Below, piece after piece: positions 55,501-63,752 of a stretch of DNA of 64,000 nt; within the stretch, counting starts at the first letter, position 1, and each line of letters starts with the position of its first letter. The notes beneath the pieces were generated by a model, which was given only the letters and a program-made list of their open reading frames with translations, ran no database searches and was not told the DNA's origin. Origin of the DNA: Candidatus Villigracilis affinis (GTDB lineage: Bacteria > Chloroflexota > Anaerolineae > Anaerolineales > Villigracilaceae); assembly GCA_016718275.1 (NCBI GenBank), contig JADKEA010000019.1:310001-374000 (forward strand), read 5' to 3'. The position numbers and the translations under genes were made by a program.

Positions 55501-58138
55501 CTCGCTCAATCAGCGTGATGGCATCTTTGTGCTGCGCACTGACCAGCTTCCACGTGCCAATCAGATTCTTTTTGAAACAGTAGCGGGTGTTATTTTGGAT
55601 GAAAAAGGCGGGACGCTTGCCGACCACGCCCTGCGTTTGACCGTCCAATCTACACGCCTGCCGCTGTTCACCGCCTCACTCTCACCGACGCATGATCCTG
55701 AATCGACGCCTTCCCTTGCCCTGCCAGAGAATCTGTTGACCCATGATATCCATCGCAATGGCTTCGGCGGATTTAGCCGTGACGGACGGGAATACATGAT
55801 TCACCTTAAACCTGGTCAGCACACACCGCATCCTTGGGTGAACATCATCGCCAATCCACAATTTGGGTTTCTGGTATCTGAAGCAGGTTCTGGCTGCACC
55901 TGGGCGGAGAACAGCGGCGAGAATCGCCTGACGCCCTGGCGCAATGACCCTGTCACCGACATGCCGGGGGAGGCGCTTTATATACGTGATGAAGAGACCG
56001 GGCGGGTCTGGTCACCCACGCCCATGCCTGCCGGTGAAGAAACGGTACATGTGATCCGCCACGGAGCGGGATATTCGATCTTTGAAAGTCAGAGTCACGG
56101 CTTGAATCAAAATTTGCGTCTGTTCGCTGCGCCAAATGCGCCGGTCAAGATCGTACATTTACGTTTGAAAAATCTTTGGGACCGCTCGCGGCGTATCACT
56201 GTTACCTATTATGCTGAATGGGTGCTGGGAACCATGCGAGACATCCATCAGGCGCATATCATGCCGGAGTTCGACGCTGACAAAAACGCATTACTCGCTG
56301 CGAACCGTTTCAACGGTGAATTCGGCGAACGCGTGGCATTCCTGGCTTCCAATAAAAAACCGCACGGTGTGACCACCGACCGCACCGAATTTCTGGGGCG
56401 GCTGGGAACCTTGCGTGCGCCTGCTGCCCTAGGGCGGATTGGGCTGGCAAGCGCAGTGAATGCCGGGCTTGATCCCTGTGCCGCCATCCAATTGCACATT
56501 GACCTGGCCCCGGGCGCCACAGAAGAAGTATTCTTCCTGCTTGGCGAAGGAGCAAGCCGCGCCGAAAGCCTTGCATTGATCGGCGAGATCCGATCTGTGG
56601 AACAGGTCGAAGCGATCTGGCAGGCTGTCCAAACACACTGGGATGACATCCTGAATACCATCGTTGTTGAAACTCCCGATCCTGATATGGATCTCATGCT
56701 CAACCGCTGGCTGCAATATCAAACTCTTGCATGCCGCTTGTGGGGCCGCACTGGTTTGTATCAATCGAGCGGGGCATTTGGTTTCCGCGATCAGCTTCAG
56801 GATGTGATGGCCCTGTTGAATACCCGCCCGGATATTACACGCGCACAGATCCTGGAAGCGGCGCGGCATCAATTTGAGGCTGGCGATGTGCTGCATTGGT
56901 GGAATCCACCTGCGGGTCGCGGGGTTCGTACTCGTTTTTCAGATGATCTGCTTTGGCTGCCGTATGTCACAGCGGAGTACGTGTCTGTGACCGGCGATTC
57001 ATCCATTTTGAGTGAGAGCATTCCTTTTCTAAAAGGTGAAACACTCAGGCCCGAAGAAATGGAACGGTATACCCAGTTTGAAACCACGAGCAAGGATTTT
57101 TCACTTTACGAGCATTGTCGGCGGGCGCTGGAGAAGGGCACGACTACAGGTGCGCATGGCCTGCCGCTCATGGGCGGCGGTGACTGGAACGACGGCATGA
57201 ATCGAGTGGGCATGGACGGACGCGGCGAGAGCATCTGGCTGGGCTGGTTCCTGCATACGACCCTTACACGTTTTGCGGCCCTGGCTGAGTTGATGACAGA
57301 TGATCCCGAGTTTTATCTTCAACAAGCTGAGAAATTATCTCAGGCGCTTGAAGCCCATGCCTGGGATGGCGACTGGTACTTGCGTGCCTTTTATGACGAT
57401 GGCTCGCCATTGGGCTCACGCGAAAACATGGAATGTCAGATCGATTCGATCGCGCAGTCGTGGGCGGTATTGTCGGGAGCGGCAGACCCCGCACGAGCCA
57501 TGCAAGCGATGGAAGCTGTTAACAGCAGATTGGTAAAACAGGCCGAGCAAATGATCTTGTTGTTTACCCCGCCTTTCGATAAGTCGGCGCGCGACCCTGG
57601 CTATATCAAAGGTTATTTGCCGGGTGTGCGCGAAAATGGCGGGCAGTATACCCACGCAGCGATCTGGACGGCATGGGCATACGCAAAACTCGGGCAGGGA
57701 GACCGGGCGGGGGAGTTGTTCCGTTTGTTGAATCCCATCAACCATTCCGATACGCCAGAGAAGGCGGCACGTTACAAAGTGGAACCCTACGTGATCGCCG
57801 CCGATATCTACGGTGTGCCCCCGCATACCGGTAAAGGCGGCTGGACGTGGTACACCGGCTCTTCCGGTTGGATGTACCGACTGGGTATTGAAGCGATCCT
57901 CGGCATTACGAGGGCCGGTGGAACGCTCAATGTCAATCCCTGTATTCCGCGCGATTGGACAGGCTTCAAAGTGGATTATCGCTTCGGCGGCACGCATTAC
58001 AAGATCAGCGTGGAGAACCCACAAGGCCGTAACCAGGGCGTTCGTCAAATCGTTTTGGATGGGAATTTGCTGCAAGATGGGTCGATTCCCCTCGCAGATG
58101 ACGGTCAGCCGCACGAGGTGCGGATCGTGATGGGATAA
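49568..58138 (+). CDS. ndvB: Cyclic beta-1,2-glucan synthase-like protein (NdvB/Cgs)
   Basis: 2856 residues, one of the largest bacterial single-chain enzymes, matching the size of Cgs/NdvB. Order: an N-terminal helical part with P-K-L-S-G; helices near 348-400; a GT84-type domain with ITLDADTSLPQG near 560 and RRWIRGDWQLLPW near 710; helices about 745-905. Then come a glycoamylase-like domain (GVSESGYFAFD and GYKRELNDNLVVAPYAS, about 1400-1440), two glycoside-phosphorylase-type beta-sandwich regions and a C-terminal GH94-like barrel with MGGGDWNDGMNRVG near 2534. It would polymerise glucose from UDP-glucose into beta-1,2-glucan and cyclise or trim it. Cyclic glucans protect against osmotic stress. 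Start ATG 49568 has no clear Shine-Dalgarno; coupling to the stress-protein gene is likely. Confidence 0.9.
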   Translation: MQIAPQIIPPAPVNSDVDSRLRDFAHHLARTHEIVQIPARPQRKSGWNTAKTFPIQKTDLLEYLQSWELALRNANAVFKSVPAKDFLSSKSSRAGEWMLDNFYVVKQTLRQIEEDLPVSFLNQLPKLSGTPLQGHTRIFALAREWIEYSQSQIDLDQFTDFVLDYQQISPLMIGELWALPIMLRIGILEQLVHATTEITGVTAPKSLGKVSSQFASQKPGNETIVANCFLSLRMLSAADWKDFFEQTSKVEKILRNDPARVYPNMDFDTRNSYRAVIEELARFSNFSEEEVALTAVELAHNADENAPIRKSHVGFYLRDMGRSMLESSINYEPGAGIRMRRIPFAFPTATYIGSIVILAILFVAGLLGYALLSGGSDAQLIIVGILGVGLALESSVTLVHWVVTHRIKPQSLPRMDFSENIAPGNRTMVVVPTLLESADELNHLLQELELYYLSNPDPQLTYALLTDFGDAPAEDMPEDAQLLALASVGIENLNKKYTPTTPFYLFHRQRQWNPSEGVWMGWERKRGKLADFNRLLLNLGGTAYTTQVGDASILPEIKYVITLDADTSLPQGSANRLIATLAHPLNHAEFAADGRSVVAGYTVLQPRVAIKPTSANRSLFSQIFAGNTGFDLYSFAVSDVYQDLFGEGSYVGKGIYDVAAFERSLAGQVRQNTLLSHDLFEGIYGRAALVTDITLYEEYPWRYMVYARRLRRWIRGDWQLLPWLLPIVHVEKGIAPNRLSLINIWKIFDNLRRSLLPPTVLTLLVSGWLFLPGSPLVWTLLALFPSILPIAMQLFQDTTHHLRGRLPLKQLFKSAQPSITRWALAIFLLPYEALLMLGAIATTLTRLLIARKNLLQWTTAANTARSFGLNARYETLNEMAASLVLTVLVGIAVVILNPLSLWVALPFLTAWLVAPLIANRISQPVTHLSPPLSETQLKQVRRLARRTWAFFEQFAGPNDHWLPPDHFQETPRGSVAHYTTPTNIGLFLVSTLSAYDLGYLGLVELAVRLNSTFEGMDKLEHYRGHLLNWYDSQTLTALPPRYISTVDSGNLAACLITLKQGCLKLAEAPVLGDKQWQGLLAILDILAETLQGLEKNNPHASHESFDVELTAIYDRISAIQNQPAAWKMNLDWLSGEGWKRVSLRLMDLLESHPNLKSESLKDLQHYLDLLHHQLHDMQRSLELFAPWLGRLDTPPALQAGMQAHAWQSFLDSLPAELPTLGETAEVYTRIQTTLQDLQTQQQDDAAREWCKKMEADVSSARMTAMVLLIGFQKLSEQADAVVANMDFRFLFDERRQVFHIGYNASTERLDPSYYDLLASEARIASLIAIAKGDVPQSHWQHLGRPVTKIDGRQILLSWSGTMFEYLMPTLFVRNYNGTFLSDSCYAALDAQINYGKELQMPWGVSESGYFAFDANQNYQYQAFGVPDLGYKRELNDNLVVAPYASLIGLSLQPQAVLENMAHLEKLNMLGRFGFYESLDYTKSRLPVGQTHATVQSYMAHHQGMILVAACNYLLEDVMVQRFHADEHIHSVELLLQEKIPQNPPIEYPHPDDPVDLPDEMARPVNSEPWRVPVDSPIPQVHVLSQGDTSLLITNAGGGFSQWREFALTRWHADTTLDQWGTWIYLQDRENGALWSVTCQPAGCSPETQEVLFYPHKVEFQRSDNGISLRTGITISTDGVEIRRVNILNDSDHPRRLQLTSYGEVVLAAQASDHRHPAFNKLFIESEYLPQENALVFERRPRSADEKPIVLIHAMVIEAGRKVTGGYESDRAKFLGRSQTMHNPQMLRDINRPRAGTSGGTLDPIFSLTQNIDLKPHAKTRVTFLTFAASTRAEALGKLSQYRNGQSIHRAFDDARSRSERELLELGLNSYAVENIQRLYSALIHPTGALRAAPHILAQNEKGQSDLWAFGISGDYPIMLVRVRDGELELLREALQAFTFWRSRHVTVNLVILNDQDTGYALDLHNAIQRQIQRMGADASLNQRDGIFVLRTDQLPRANQILFETVAGVILDEKGGTLADHALRLTVQSTRLPLFTASLSPTHDPESTPSLALPENLLTHDIHRNGFGGFSRDGREYMIHLKPGQHTPHPWVNIIANPQFGFLVSEAGSGCTWAENSGENRLTPWRNDPVTDMPGEALYIRDEETGRVWSPTPMPAGEETVHVIRHGAGYSIFESQSHGLNQNLRLFAAPNAPVKIVHLRLKNLWDRSRRITVTYYAEWVLGTMRDIHQAHIMPEFDADKNALLAANRFNGEFGERVAFLASNKKPHGVTTDRTEFLGRLGTLRAPAALGRIGLASAVNAGLDPCAAIQLHIDLAPGATEEVFFLLGEGASRAESLALIGEIRSVEQVEAIWQAVQTHWDDILNTIVVETPDPDMDLMLNRWLQYQTLACRLWGRTGLYQSSGAFGFRDQLQDVMALLNTRPDITRAQILEAARHQFEAGDVLHWWNPPAGRGVRTRFSDDLLWLPYVTAEYVSVTGDSSILSESIPFLKGETLRPEEMERYTQFETTSKDFSLYEHCRRALEKGTTTGAHGLPLMGGGDWNDGMNRVGMDGRGESIWLGWFLHTTLTRFAALAELMTDDPEFYLQQAEKLSQALEAHAWDGDWYLRAFYDDGSPLGSRENMECQIDSIAQSWAVLSGAADPARAMQAMEAVNSRLVKQAEQMILLFTPPFDKSARDPGYIKGYLPGVRENGGQYTHAAIWTAWAYAKLGQGDRAGELFRLLNPINHSDTPEKAARYKVEPYVIAADIYGVPPHTGKGGWTWYTGSSGWMYRLGIEAILGITRAGGTLNVNPCIPRDWTGFKVDYRFGGTHYKISVENPQGRNQGVRQIVLDGNLLQDGSIPLADDGQPHEVRIVMG

Positions 58139-58239
58139 AAGGATTGTTTCCGCAGTATGATGGAATTGTAGGATTCGATATGCGCGAAACAGAGTTTCAG
58201 GCTTTTCCAGTCACTTAATTTACAAGTAGTAGAGGTAAT

Positions 58240-58824
58240 ATGCAACAGAGCCAAAAAAATCCAAAGGAACAAGATGACCAGGGGAATAACAACCCGGCGC
58301 TGAGCAAAGTGATCGAGAAGAATATCCGCACGATCATTCATCTGCGGACAAAGGCCACTCGCGAGCGGAACATACAAGACCGCATGGCGGACGCCGTTAC
58401 TTCTTTTTCTGGGCGGATGGTTTTCGTTTATGTGCATATTCTATGGTTCGGGATATGGATACTGCTTAATACCGGCTGGTTCGGTGTGCGCGGCTTTGAC
58501 CCGTTCCCCTATGGGCTTCTGACCATGGTCGTCTCTCTGGAAGCGATCTTTCTTTCGACATTTGTGCTTATCAGCCAAAATCGTTTGAGCGAAGAGACCG
58601 AACGCCGCGCTGACCTGGCCCTGCACATCGGCTTGTTGACCGAGCATGAATTGACGCGTGTGTTGCAAATGCTGGATGTGATACAGGAAAAGATGGGGAT
58701 CGTAGACCACGAGAACAGCGATCTGGCCGACCTTGAAATGGAAACCAAGCCGGAGGATGTATTGGCTGAGATCCATCGGCTGCAAGCCATTGAGGCCGAG
58801 AAAAGGCAGGCTTCGTATGAGTAA
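58240..58824 (+). CDS. DUF1003 membrane protein
   Basis: 194 residues; GTAGAGGTAAT precedes ATG 58240. A charged N-terminus is followed by two close helices with the DUF1003 pattern (VYVHILWFGIWILLN, FDPFPYGLLTMVVSLEAIF, FVLISQNR), then a helical cytosolic tail. The family is uncharacterised. Its stop overlaps the start of the kinase gene by eight bases, so it may be a membrane partner of that kinase (inference). Confidence 0.9.
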   Translation: MQQSQKNPKEQDDQGNNNPALSKVIEKNIRTIIHLRTKATRERNIQDRMADAVTSFSGRMVFVYVHILWFGIWILLNTGWFGVRGFDPFPYGLLTMVVSLEAIFLSTFVLISQNRLSEETERRADLALHIGLLTEHELTRVLQMLDVIQEKMGIVDHENSDLADLEMETKPEDVLAEIHRLQAIEAEKRQASYE

Positions 58825-60379
58825 ATTTCCCGACAGACGGATCAATGCAGAAGCAGAATATCGAAACATCTTTGAAGCCGCAAGCGACGGGTTGGTGATC
58901 TATGACATCGAGAAGGCTGTGATAGTTGAAGCCAACCCGGCCGCTTGCAGTATGCATGGCTACACTCATGAGGAATTTATTGGATTGAATCCGCGTGTCT
59001 TTATCATCCCGGAAAACCTTGTTCTGTTCATGGAACATGTCCATATGGTTGAGACGGACAATACCTTCGAGGCGCTTGTCGTTCACTTGCACAAGGATGG
59101 CACACCATTCCATGCCGAAGTAAGCAGGTCGAGCATCTATTATCAGGGCAGGCCGTGCCTGTTGAGCGTCATCCGGGATGTCAGTCAGCGTATCCAAACT
59201 GAAAATTCACTCAGCGGACAAGTGGAAGCCAGAATGCGCGAACAGGCGACCCTGCTTGCCATCTCTCACACGCTGGCATTCACGCTGGAACTCCAACCGG
59301 GCTTGATCCTCGACCAGTTGCGTGAGATCATCGAATATGAGCATGCCGGGCTTTTCTCATTTGAGGATCCCCATCTGATCACCCTTGCCATGCGCGGTAC
59401 AAAGCAATTGGAGAAATCCGCGCCGATCCATATCCATTTGAACAACCCCGAGACCCTGACCATGTTGTTCAATAATCATCGCCCGATTCGAATCGTCAAT
59501 ATCTGGAGTGACCATCCTAATTCACTATTTCTGCGTTCACTTCTGAACGATGGAAGTGCCATATTGCTCGATGGAATGCAGTCATGGATGTGGGTGCCGC
59601 TGGCGGTAAGAAGCCGCATTGTTGGCGGTATCGGCGTGGCGCACGGAAAACAAAATCACTTCACAGCACATCATGCAGACCTGGCGCTCAGTGTGGCGAA
59701 TCAAGCGGCCATCACCATGGTCAATGCGGAGCTATACGGGCATGCACAGGCGCTCGCGGTATTGGAAGAACGCCAGCGTTTGGCACGCAACCTGCACGAT
59801 GCCATCAACCAATCCCTGTTCTCTGCGGGCTTGATCGCCGAGGTGCTTCCGCGTTTGTGGGAGCGTGATCAACAGGAGGCGCGCAAGTCTCTTGGGGACC
59901 TGCGCCGATTGACACGCGGCGCCCAGGCCGAGATGCGCTCGTTGTTGGCCGAGCTGCGTCCGACTACATTGACCGATTCAAGCCTTGGCGAGTTGTTAAC
60001 CCTTTTGGGGAATGCACACTCAGGCCGCACGAACACCCCAGTGGAAGTTATCGCGACTGGAGAGTTCACTCCACCTGCCGAAGTTCAAGTAGCCTTCTAT
60101 CGTGTGTGTCAGGAGGCGCTTTATAACATTGCCAAACATGCCAACGCCAGCGCGGTGGAGATCATCCTGCATCAGAGTGAAAGCATGCTTGATTTGCGCA
60201 TTCGGGATAACGGTCAGGGTTTTGAACCGATGCATCAAGTTGCAGGTCACTATGGGCTGAGCATCATGCGTGAGCGTGCAGAAGCCGTCGGAGCCGTGTT
60301 ATCCGTCAACAGCCAGCCTGATCAGGGGACTGAAATTTCCATTTATTGGAAAAATCCCAACAAAAAGGAATCCTTATGA
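58817..60379 (+). CDS. NarL-type sensor histidine kinase with PAS and GAF domains
   Basis: 520 residues from ATG 58817; the overlap with the previous gene and PAS homology beginning at YRNIFEAASDGL support this start. Domains: PAS (about 12-125), GAF (about 145-310), HisKA_3 with phospho-His in LARNLHDAINQ, and a HATPase domain with RIRDNGQGFEP. It lacks membrane helices and so senses a cytosolic or membrane-linked cue. ATGA at 60376 overlaps its stop with the regulator gene. Confidence 0.92.
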   Translation: MSKFPDRRINAEAEYRNIFEAASDGLVIYDIEKAVIVEANPAACSMHGYTHEEFIGLNPRVFIIPENLVLFMEHVHMVETDNTFEALVVHLHKDGTPFHAEVSRSSIYYQGRPCLLSVIRDVSQRIQTENSLSGQVEARMREQATLLAISHTLAFTLELQPGLILDQLREIIEYEHAGLFSFEDPHLITLAMRGTKQLEKSAPIHIHLNNPETLTMLFNNHRPIRIVNIWSDHPNSLFLRSLLNDGSAILLDGMQSWMWVPLAVRSRIVGGIGVAHGKQNHFTAHHADLALSVANQAAITMVNAELYGHAQALAVLEERQRLARNLHDAINQSLFSAGLIAEVLPRLWERDQQEARKSLGDLRRLTRGAQAEMRSLLAELRPTTLTDSSLGELLTLLGNAHSGRTNTPVEVIATGEFTPPAEVQVAFYRVCQEALYNIAKHANASAVEIILHQSESMLDLRIRDNGQGFEPMHQVAGHYGLSIMRERAEAVGAVLSVNSQPDQGTEISIYWKNPNKKESL

Positions 60380-61020
60380 ATTTACCTCCATCCAATCCCA
60401 TTCGAGTAATGATCGTTGACGACCACATGATGGTCCGCCGGGGGCTTGCTACTTTTTTGAAGGTCTTTGACGACCTGGAACTGTCTGGCGAGGCAGAGAA
60501 CGGCGAAGCTGCCATTCAACTCTGCGCCAGGGTGCAGCCCGATGTGATCCTTATGGATATGGTCATGCCGATCATGGACGGGGCCGCTGCGACGCGCGTC
60601 ATTCGGCAGCAATTCCCGCAAGTGCAGGTGATCGCGTTGACCAGCTTTAAGGAAGGCGAGTTGATCAAGAATGCATTGGAGGCTGGGGCGATCGGTTATT
60701 TGCTCAAGGATGTCACTGCGGATGATCTGGTTCGTGCCATTCGCGCCGCCCAGCGCGGACGTGTCACGCTCTCCCCGGAAGCTGCTCAAATTCTAGTGGA
60801 GACAGCCAACCTGCCGCCAGTGCCCGGCGGTGACCTGACGGAACGTGAGCGGGAGGTGCTGGTCTTGATGATCGAGGGCTTGAACAACACCCAGATCGCG
60901 GGCAGGCTGACCGTCAGCCCATCCACGATCAAATCGCATGTCAGTAATATTCTTTCGAAGTTGGGGGTTGCGAGCCGCACCGAAGCGGTGACGCTCGCAT
61001 TGCGAAACAAAATCGTTTAA
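60376..61020 (+). CDS. NarL/FixJ-family response regulator
   Basis: 214 residues from ATG 60376. The receiver has VDDHMMVR, phospho-acceptor Asp in LMDMVMP, and LLKDV. The C-terminal LuxR helix-turn-helix has LTEREREVLVLMIEGLNNTQIA. It is the partner of the kinase encoded with it. Target promoters are unknown. Confidence 0.94.
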   Translation: MNLPPSNPIRVMIVDDHMMVRRGLATFLKVFDDLELSGEAENGEAAIQLCARVQPDVILMDMVMPIMDGAAATRVIRQQFPQVQVIALTSFKEGELIKNALEAGAIGYLLKDVTADDLVRAIRAAQRGRVTLSPEAAQILVETANLPPVPGGDLTEREREVLVLMIEGLNNTQIAGRLTVSPSTIKSHVSNILSKLGVASRTEAVTLALRNKIV

Positions 61021-61046
61021 GGCTGAACAGCGGCTTCATGTTTCTT

Positions 61047-61104
61047 CTCCCCCAAGTGGGGGAGAAGAAAACTCCCCAACTGATGGATGAGGTTGGGGAG
61101 TTTT
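61047..61104. repeat. Palindromic repeat copy 1, also a terminator
   Basis: CTCCCCCAAGTGGGGGAG followed by AACTCCCCAAC-TGATGGATGA-GGTTGGGGAGTT and TTCTTTG. The second stem plus its T-rich end can terminate the regulator transcript. The same frame of motifs (CTCCCCCAAGTGG, TCTCCCC, GATGGATG) recurs at 62957 and 63753. Confidence 0.75.
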
Positions 61105-61177
61105 CTTTGTAAAATTAAGTGCTGAGATTTGTATTTGCAGTTTTGAGGGAAAAATCAGTTTTGTGGAGTGGAAAACC

Positions 61178-62776
61178 ATGCAAACATTGGAAGATTCGGA
61201 GCTTCGTTACCGACGCCTGTTTGAAGCGGCCCAGGATGGGATCTTAATTCTAAACGCCGAGACAGGCATGATTGAGGATGTCAATCCGTATCTGATCAAG
61301 ATGCTGGGCTATTCACGCGAAGAGTTTGTTGAAAAGAAACTGTGGGAAGTGGGCGCATTCAGGGATATTGAGGCCAGCAAGGAGGCATTTGAAGCCTTAC
61401 AGGCCAATGAATACATTCGCTATGAAGACCTGCCGCTAAAGGCGAAGGATGGGAGTTTGGTGCAGGTGGAATTCGTCAGTAATGTCTATATGGCGGGCAG
61501 TCAAAAGATCATTCAATGCAATATTCGTGATATTACCGACCGCAAGCAGGCGGAGGAAAGAATTCGCCAACTTAATGTTGACCTTGAAAGGCGCGTGGCG
61601 GAACGCACGATGGAACTGGTCTACGCCAACCAGGTTAAGGATGAATTCCTGGCCAATATGAGCCATGAATTACGCACACCGCTTAGCGGCATTTTGGGTT
61701 TCTCCGAGTCGCTGATGGCAGGCGTGTACGGCGAACTGGTGAGCAGGCAGGATTACGCCGTGCAAATGATCCGCTCCAGCGGCGAACATCTATTGGAATT
61801 GATCAACGATATTTTGGATATCTCCAGGATCGAGGCGGGTAAATTCGATTTTCGCCTTGAAGAGGTGGAAGTAAATCAAATTTGCCATGCAAGCCTGGCT
61901 TTTATCAGACAGTTGGCAAATAAAAAATCAATTATGGTGGAATATACGATCTCTGAAGACGCGATAATGATCTTTGCAGACCCAAGGCGGCTCAAGCAGG
62001 TGCTTATCAACCTGCTGAACAACGCCGTGAAGTTCACCCCTGCAAAAGGCAGGGTCATACTTGATGTGCAGGCAAGTGCCGAAGAAAGCCTGATGCGCTT
62101 TTCCATCCAGGATACGGGCATCGGCATCGCTCCCGAAGACCTCCCGAAATTATTTCATCCTTTCGTACAGTTGGATGGCGGCCTGTCTCGTCAATATGAG
62201 GGCACTGGGCTGGGCCTTGCGCTGGTGAAGAAAATGGTTGAATTACATGATGGCAGGGTTGAAGTGCGAAGCGAGCCCGGCAGGGGCAGCCGTTTTACCG
62301 TTGTGCTGCCGTGGAGCGCGGGAATGCAGGCGCTCAACGACCGTGACTTGGTCGAGAGCAGTGTTGAACCATATGCTGTTGCCCCGCTTGTGCCTTTGAG
62401 AATTCGCGGAAAAATTTTGCTTGCGGAAGATCACGAAACCAATGTGCTTGTCACCAGGGATTATCTGGAAAACCGCGGATATCAGGTCTTTATTGCCCGC
62501 AGTGGAAGGGAGGTGCTTTCAAAGGTGGAGGAGTTCACCCCCGATATTATTTTGATGGATATTCAGATGCCAGACCTGAACGGCATTGACACAACCCGCC
62601 GCCTCCGTGCCGACCCGCGGTTTGCCACTCTTCCAATCATCGCGCTCACCGCCTTTGCCATGCTCGGCGACCGCGAACGCTGTCTTGAAGCCGGTATGAA
62701 TGAATATGTGAGCAAACCATTTAAGCTGAAGGAGTTGGAACGCATGATGGAACGGTTTTTGAATTTCTCCGATTGA
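61178..62776 (+). CDS. Hybrid sensor histidine kinase with PAS and receiver domains
   Basis: 532 residues from ATG 61178, with GGAG nine bases before it; a GTG at 61163 is the alternative. PAS domain (about 8-130, YRRLFEAAQDGILIL), short coiled coil, HisKA with MSHELRTPLSGILGF, HATPase (GTGLGLALVKKMVELH), then a receiver (DIILMDIQMPDLNG, phospho-Asp; Lys in YVSKPF). No membrane segment. No dedicated output gene is adjacent other than the small receiver at 63032. Confidence 0.92.
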   Translation: MQTLEDSELRYRRLFEAAQDGILILNAETGMIEDVNPYLIKMLGYSREEFVEKKLWEVGAFRDIEASKEAFEALQANEYIRYEDLPLKAKDGSLVQVEFVSNVYMAGSQKIIQCNIRDITDRKQAEERIRQLNVDLERRVAERTMELVYANQVKDEFLANMSHELRTPLSGILGFSESLMAGVYGELVSRQDYAVQMIRSSGEHLLELINDILDISRIEAGKFDFRLEEVEVNQICHASLAFIRQLANKKSIMVEYTISEDAIMIFADPRRLKQVLINLLNNAVKFTPAKGRVILDVQASAEESLMRFSIQDTGIGIAPEDLPKLFHPFVQLDGGLSRQYEGTGLGLALVKKMVELHDGRVEVRSEPGRGSRFTVVLPWSAGMQALNDRDLVESSVEPYAVAPLVPLRIRGKILLAEDHETNVLVTRDYLENRGYQVFIARSGREVLSKVEEFTPDIILMDIQMPDLNGIDTTRRLRADPRFATLPIIALTAFAMLGDRERCLEAGMNEYVSKPFKLKELERMMERFLNFSD

Positions 62777-62799
62777 TGCTGGAATTTCACGATACTCAC

Positions 62800-62905
62800 C
62801 CTACGCAGTGTCGTTCTGAGCGGAGCGACACTTGCGTTGCACGGCAGTGCAATGAGAACCTCTAAAATTGTCTCAGAGACCCTTCGCTATCGCTCAGGGA
62901 ATCAC
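62800..62905. repeat. Dispersed-repeat-like segment
   Basis: CAGTGTCGTTCTGAGCGGAG, then CAGAGACCCTTCGCTATCGC and TCAGGGAATCA. This has the form of intergenic repeats that carry a CTGAGCG-type half and its near-complement (CGCTCAG) some 70 bases later. No coding function. Confidence 0.5.
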
Positions 62906-62956
62906 TATTTGGACGTATCACGATATACGGAATTGAAAAGTAATTTGGCCCGGACC

Positions 62957-63010
62957 CTCCCCCAGGTGACGGAGAGAGATTCTCCCCAGCCGATGGATGC
63001 GGCGGGGTCG
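62957..63010. repeat. Palindromic repeat copy 2
   Basis: CTCCCCCAGGTGACGGAGAG, then ATTCTCCCC-AGC-CGATGGATG-CGGCGGGGT. It corresponds motif by motif to copies 1 and 3 but with weaker stems. Confidence 0.65.
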
Positions 63011-63031
63011 GATAGGTTGTATGATGAGCAT

Positions 63032-63406
63032 ATGACCCGCATTTATATCTCTAATGCACGACCCGAAGAAAGCTCTGCACTTCGCCTGATCCTTCTTGAT
63101 CAAAAGATGGAGGTGGTTGGCGAAGCTTCCGACTGGATCACCACGGTCGTTCAAGTGCCGATCAATCACGTGGAAATGCTGCTGGTGGATTGGGATGTAC
63201 TCCCGATCAATTCACCCGATGCAGCGCTGGGTGCGCTTCGAAAAGCCTGTCCCTCTGTGTTGGTGGTTATCCTGATCAGCCATTTGGATTCTCAAAAGCA
63301 AGCCGCGCTCTCGGTCGTGGCGGATATGTTTATCAACAAAAGTGAAACGCCTGAACGCATGGCTGAACAGTTGCAAGTTGTTGCCATGAGCATTCCCAAC
63401 CGATGA
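63032..63406 (+). CDS. Stand-alone degenerate receiver domain
   Basis: 124 residues from ATG 63032; a longer TTG frame from 62837 would translate two repeats and is rejected. Receiver-type alternation is visible, with LLVDWDVLP holding the probable phospho-acceptor Asp and a late Lys in FINKSE. The acidic cluster at the start (normally D-D/E) is replaced by N-A-R-P-E, so phosphorylation is doubtful. It may be a phosphate-independent partner of the hybrid kinase upstream (inference). Confidence 0.7.
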   Translation: MTRIYISNARPEESSALRLILLDQKMEVVGEASDWITTVVQVPINHVEMLLVDWDVLPINSPDAALGALRKACPSVLVVILISHLDSQKQAALSVVADMFINKSETPERMAEQLQVVAMSIPNR

Positions 63407-63474
63407 CAATGTCTGCGGGGAATTTTATCAAGCTTCGATATTTGTTAATTCAATTTCACGTCTGGAGTATATAA

Positions 63475-63684
63475 ATGAAAAAAAGATTTTCCATCTTTGA
63501 CTTTAAGCTGTTTAAGTATCTCAGGCGGCTCGTTGGCAACGAGTACCCGGATAGCAAGTCTAAATTGAAAAAGAACAAGGTTGTGGTTGAAGACAATCTC
63601 CGCTGGCAGGATGATGGCGGACCGGTGGTGGAGGTTGCCAAGCCAGCCGAAGCGGACGAAAAGGATTCGTTAAAGAAAGAATAA
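63475..63684 (+). CDS. Small charged protein, unknown function
   Basis: 69 residues; TCTGGAGTATATAA precedes ATG 63475. Basic N-terminal half (MKKRFSIFDFKLFKYLRR) and acidic/basic C-terminal half, no signal peptide. Good ribosome binding site and start; no known family. Confidence 0.55.
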   Translation: MKKRFSIFDFKLFKYLRRLVGNEYPDSKSKLKKNKVVVEDNLRWQDDGGPVVEVAKPAEADEKDSLKKE

Positions 63685-63752
63685 GGGAAAACTGCTTAAA
63701 GAGATCATTGGTATCAGCTTTGGATTGAATGAGATATTGGGCATCCGCTGTG

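Noticed and set aside
57416..58114. 232-codon antisense frame at the end of the glucan synthase gene
   Set aside because: Lies opposite the conserved GH94-like region; nothing supports expression.
62837..63031. Longer TTG start for the small receiver
   Set aside because: The extra 65 codons translate two intergenic repeats; the receiver fold begins at ATG 63032.
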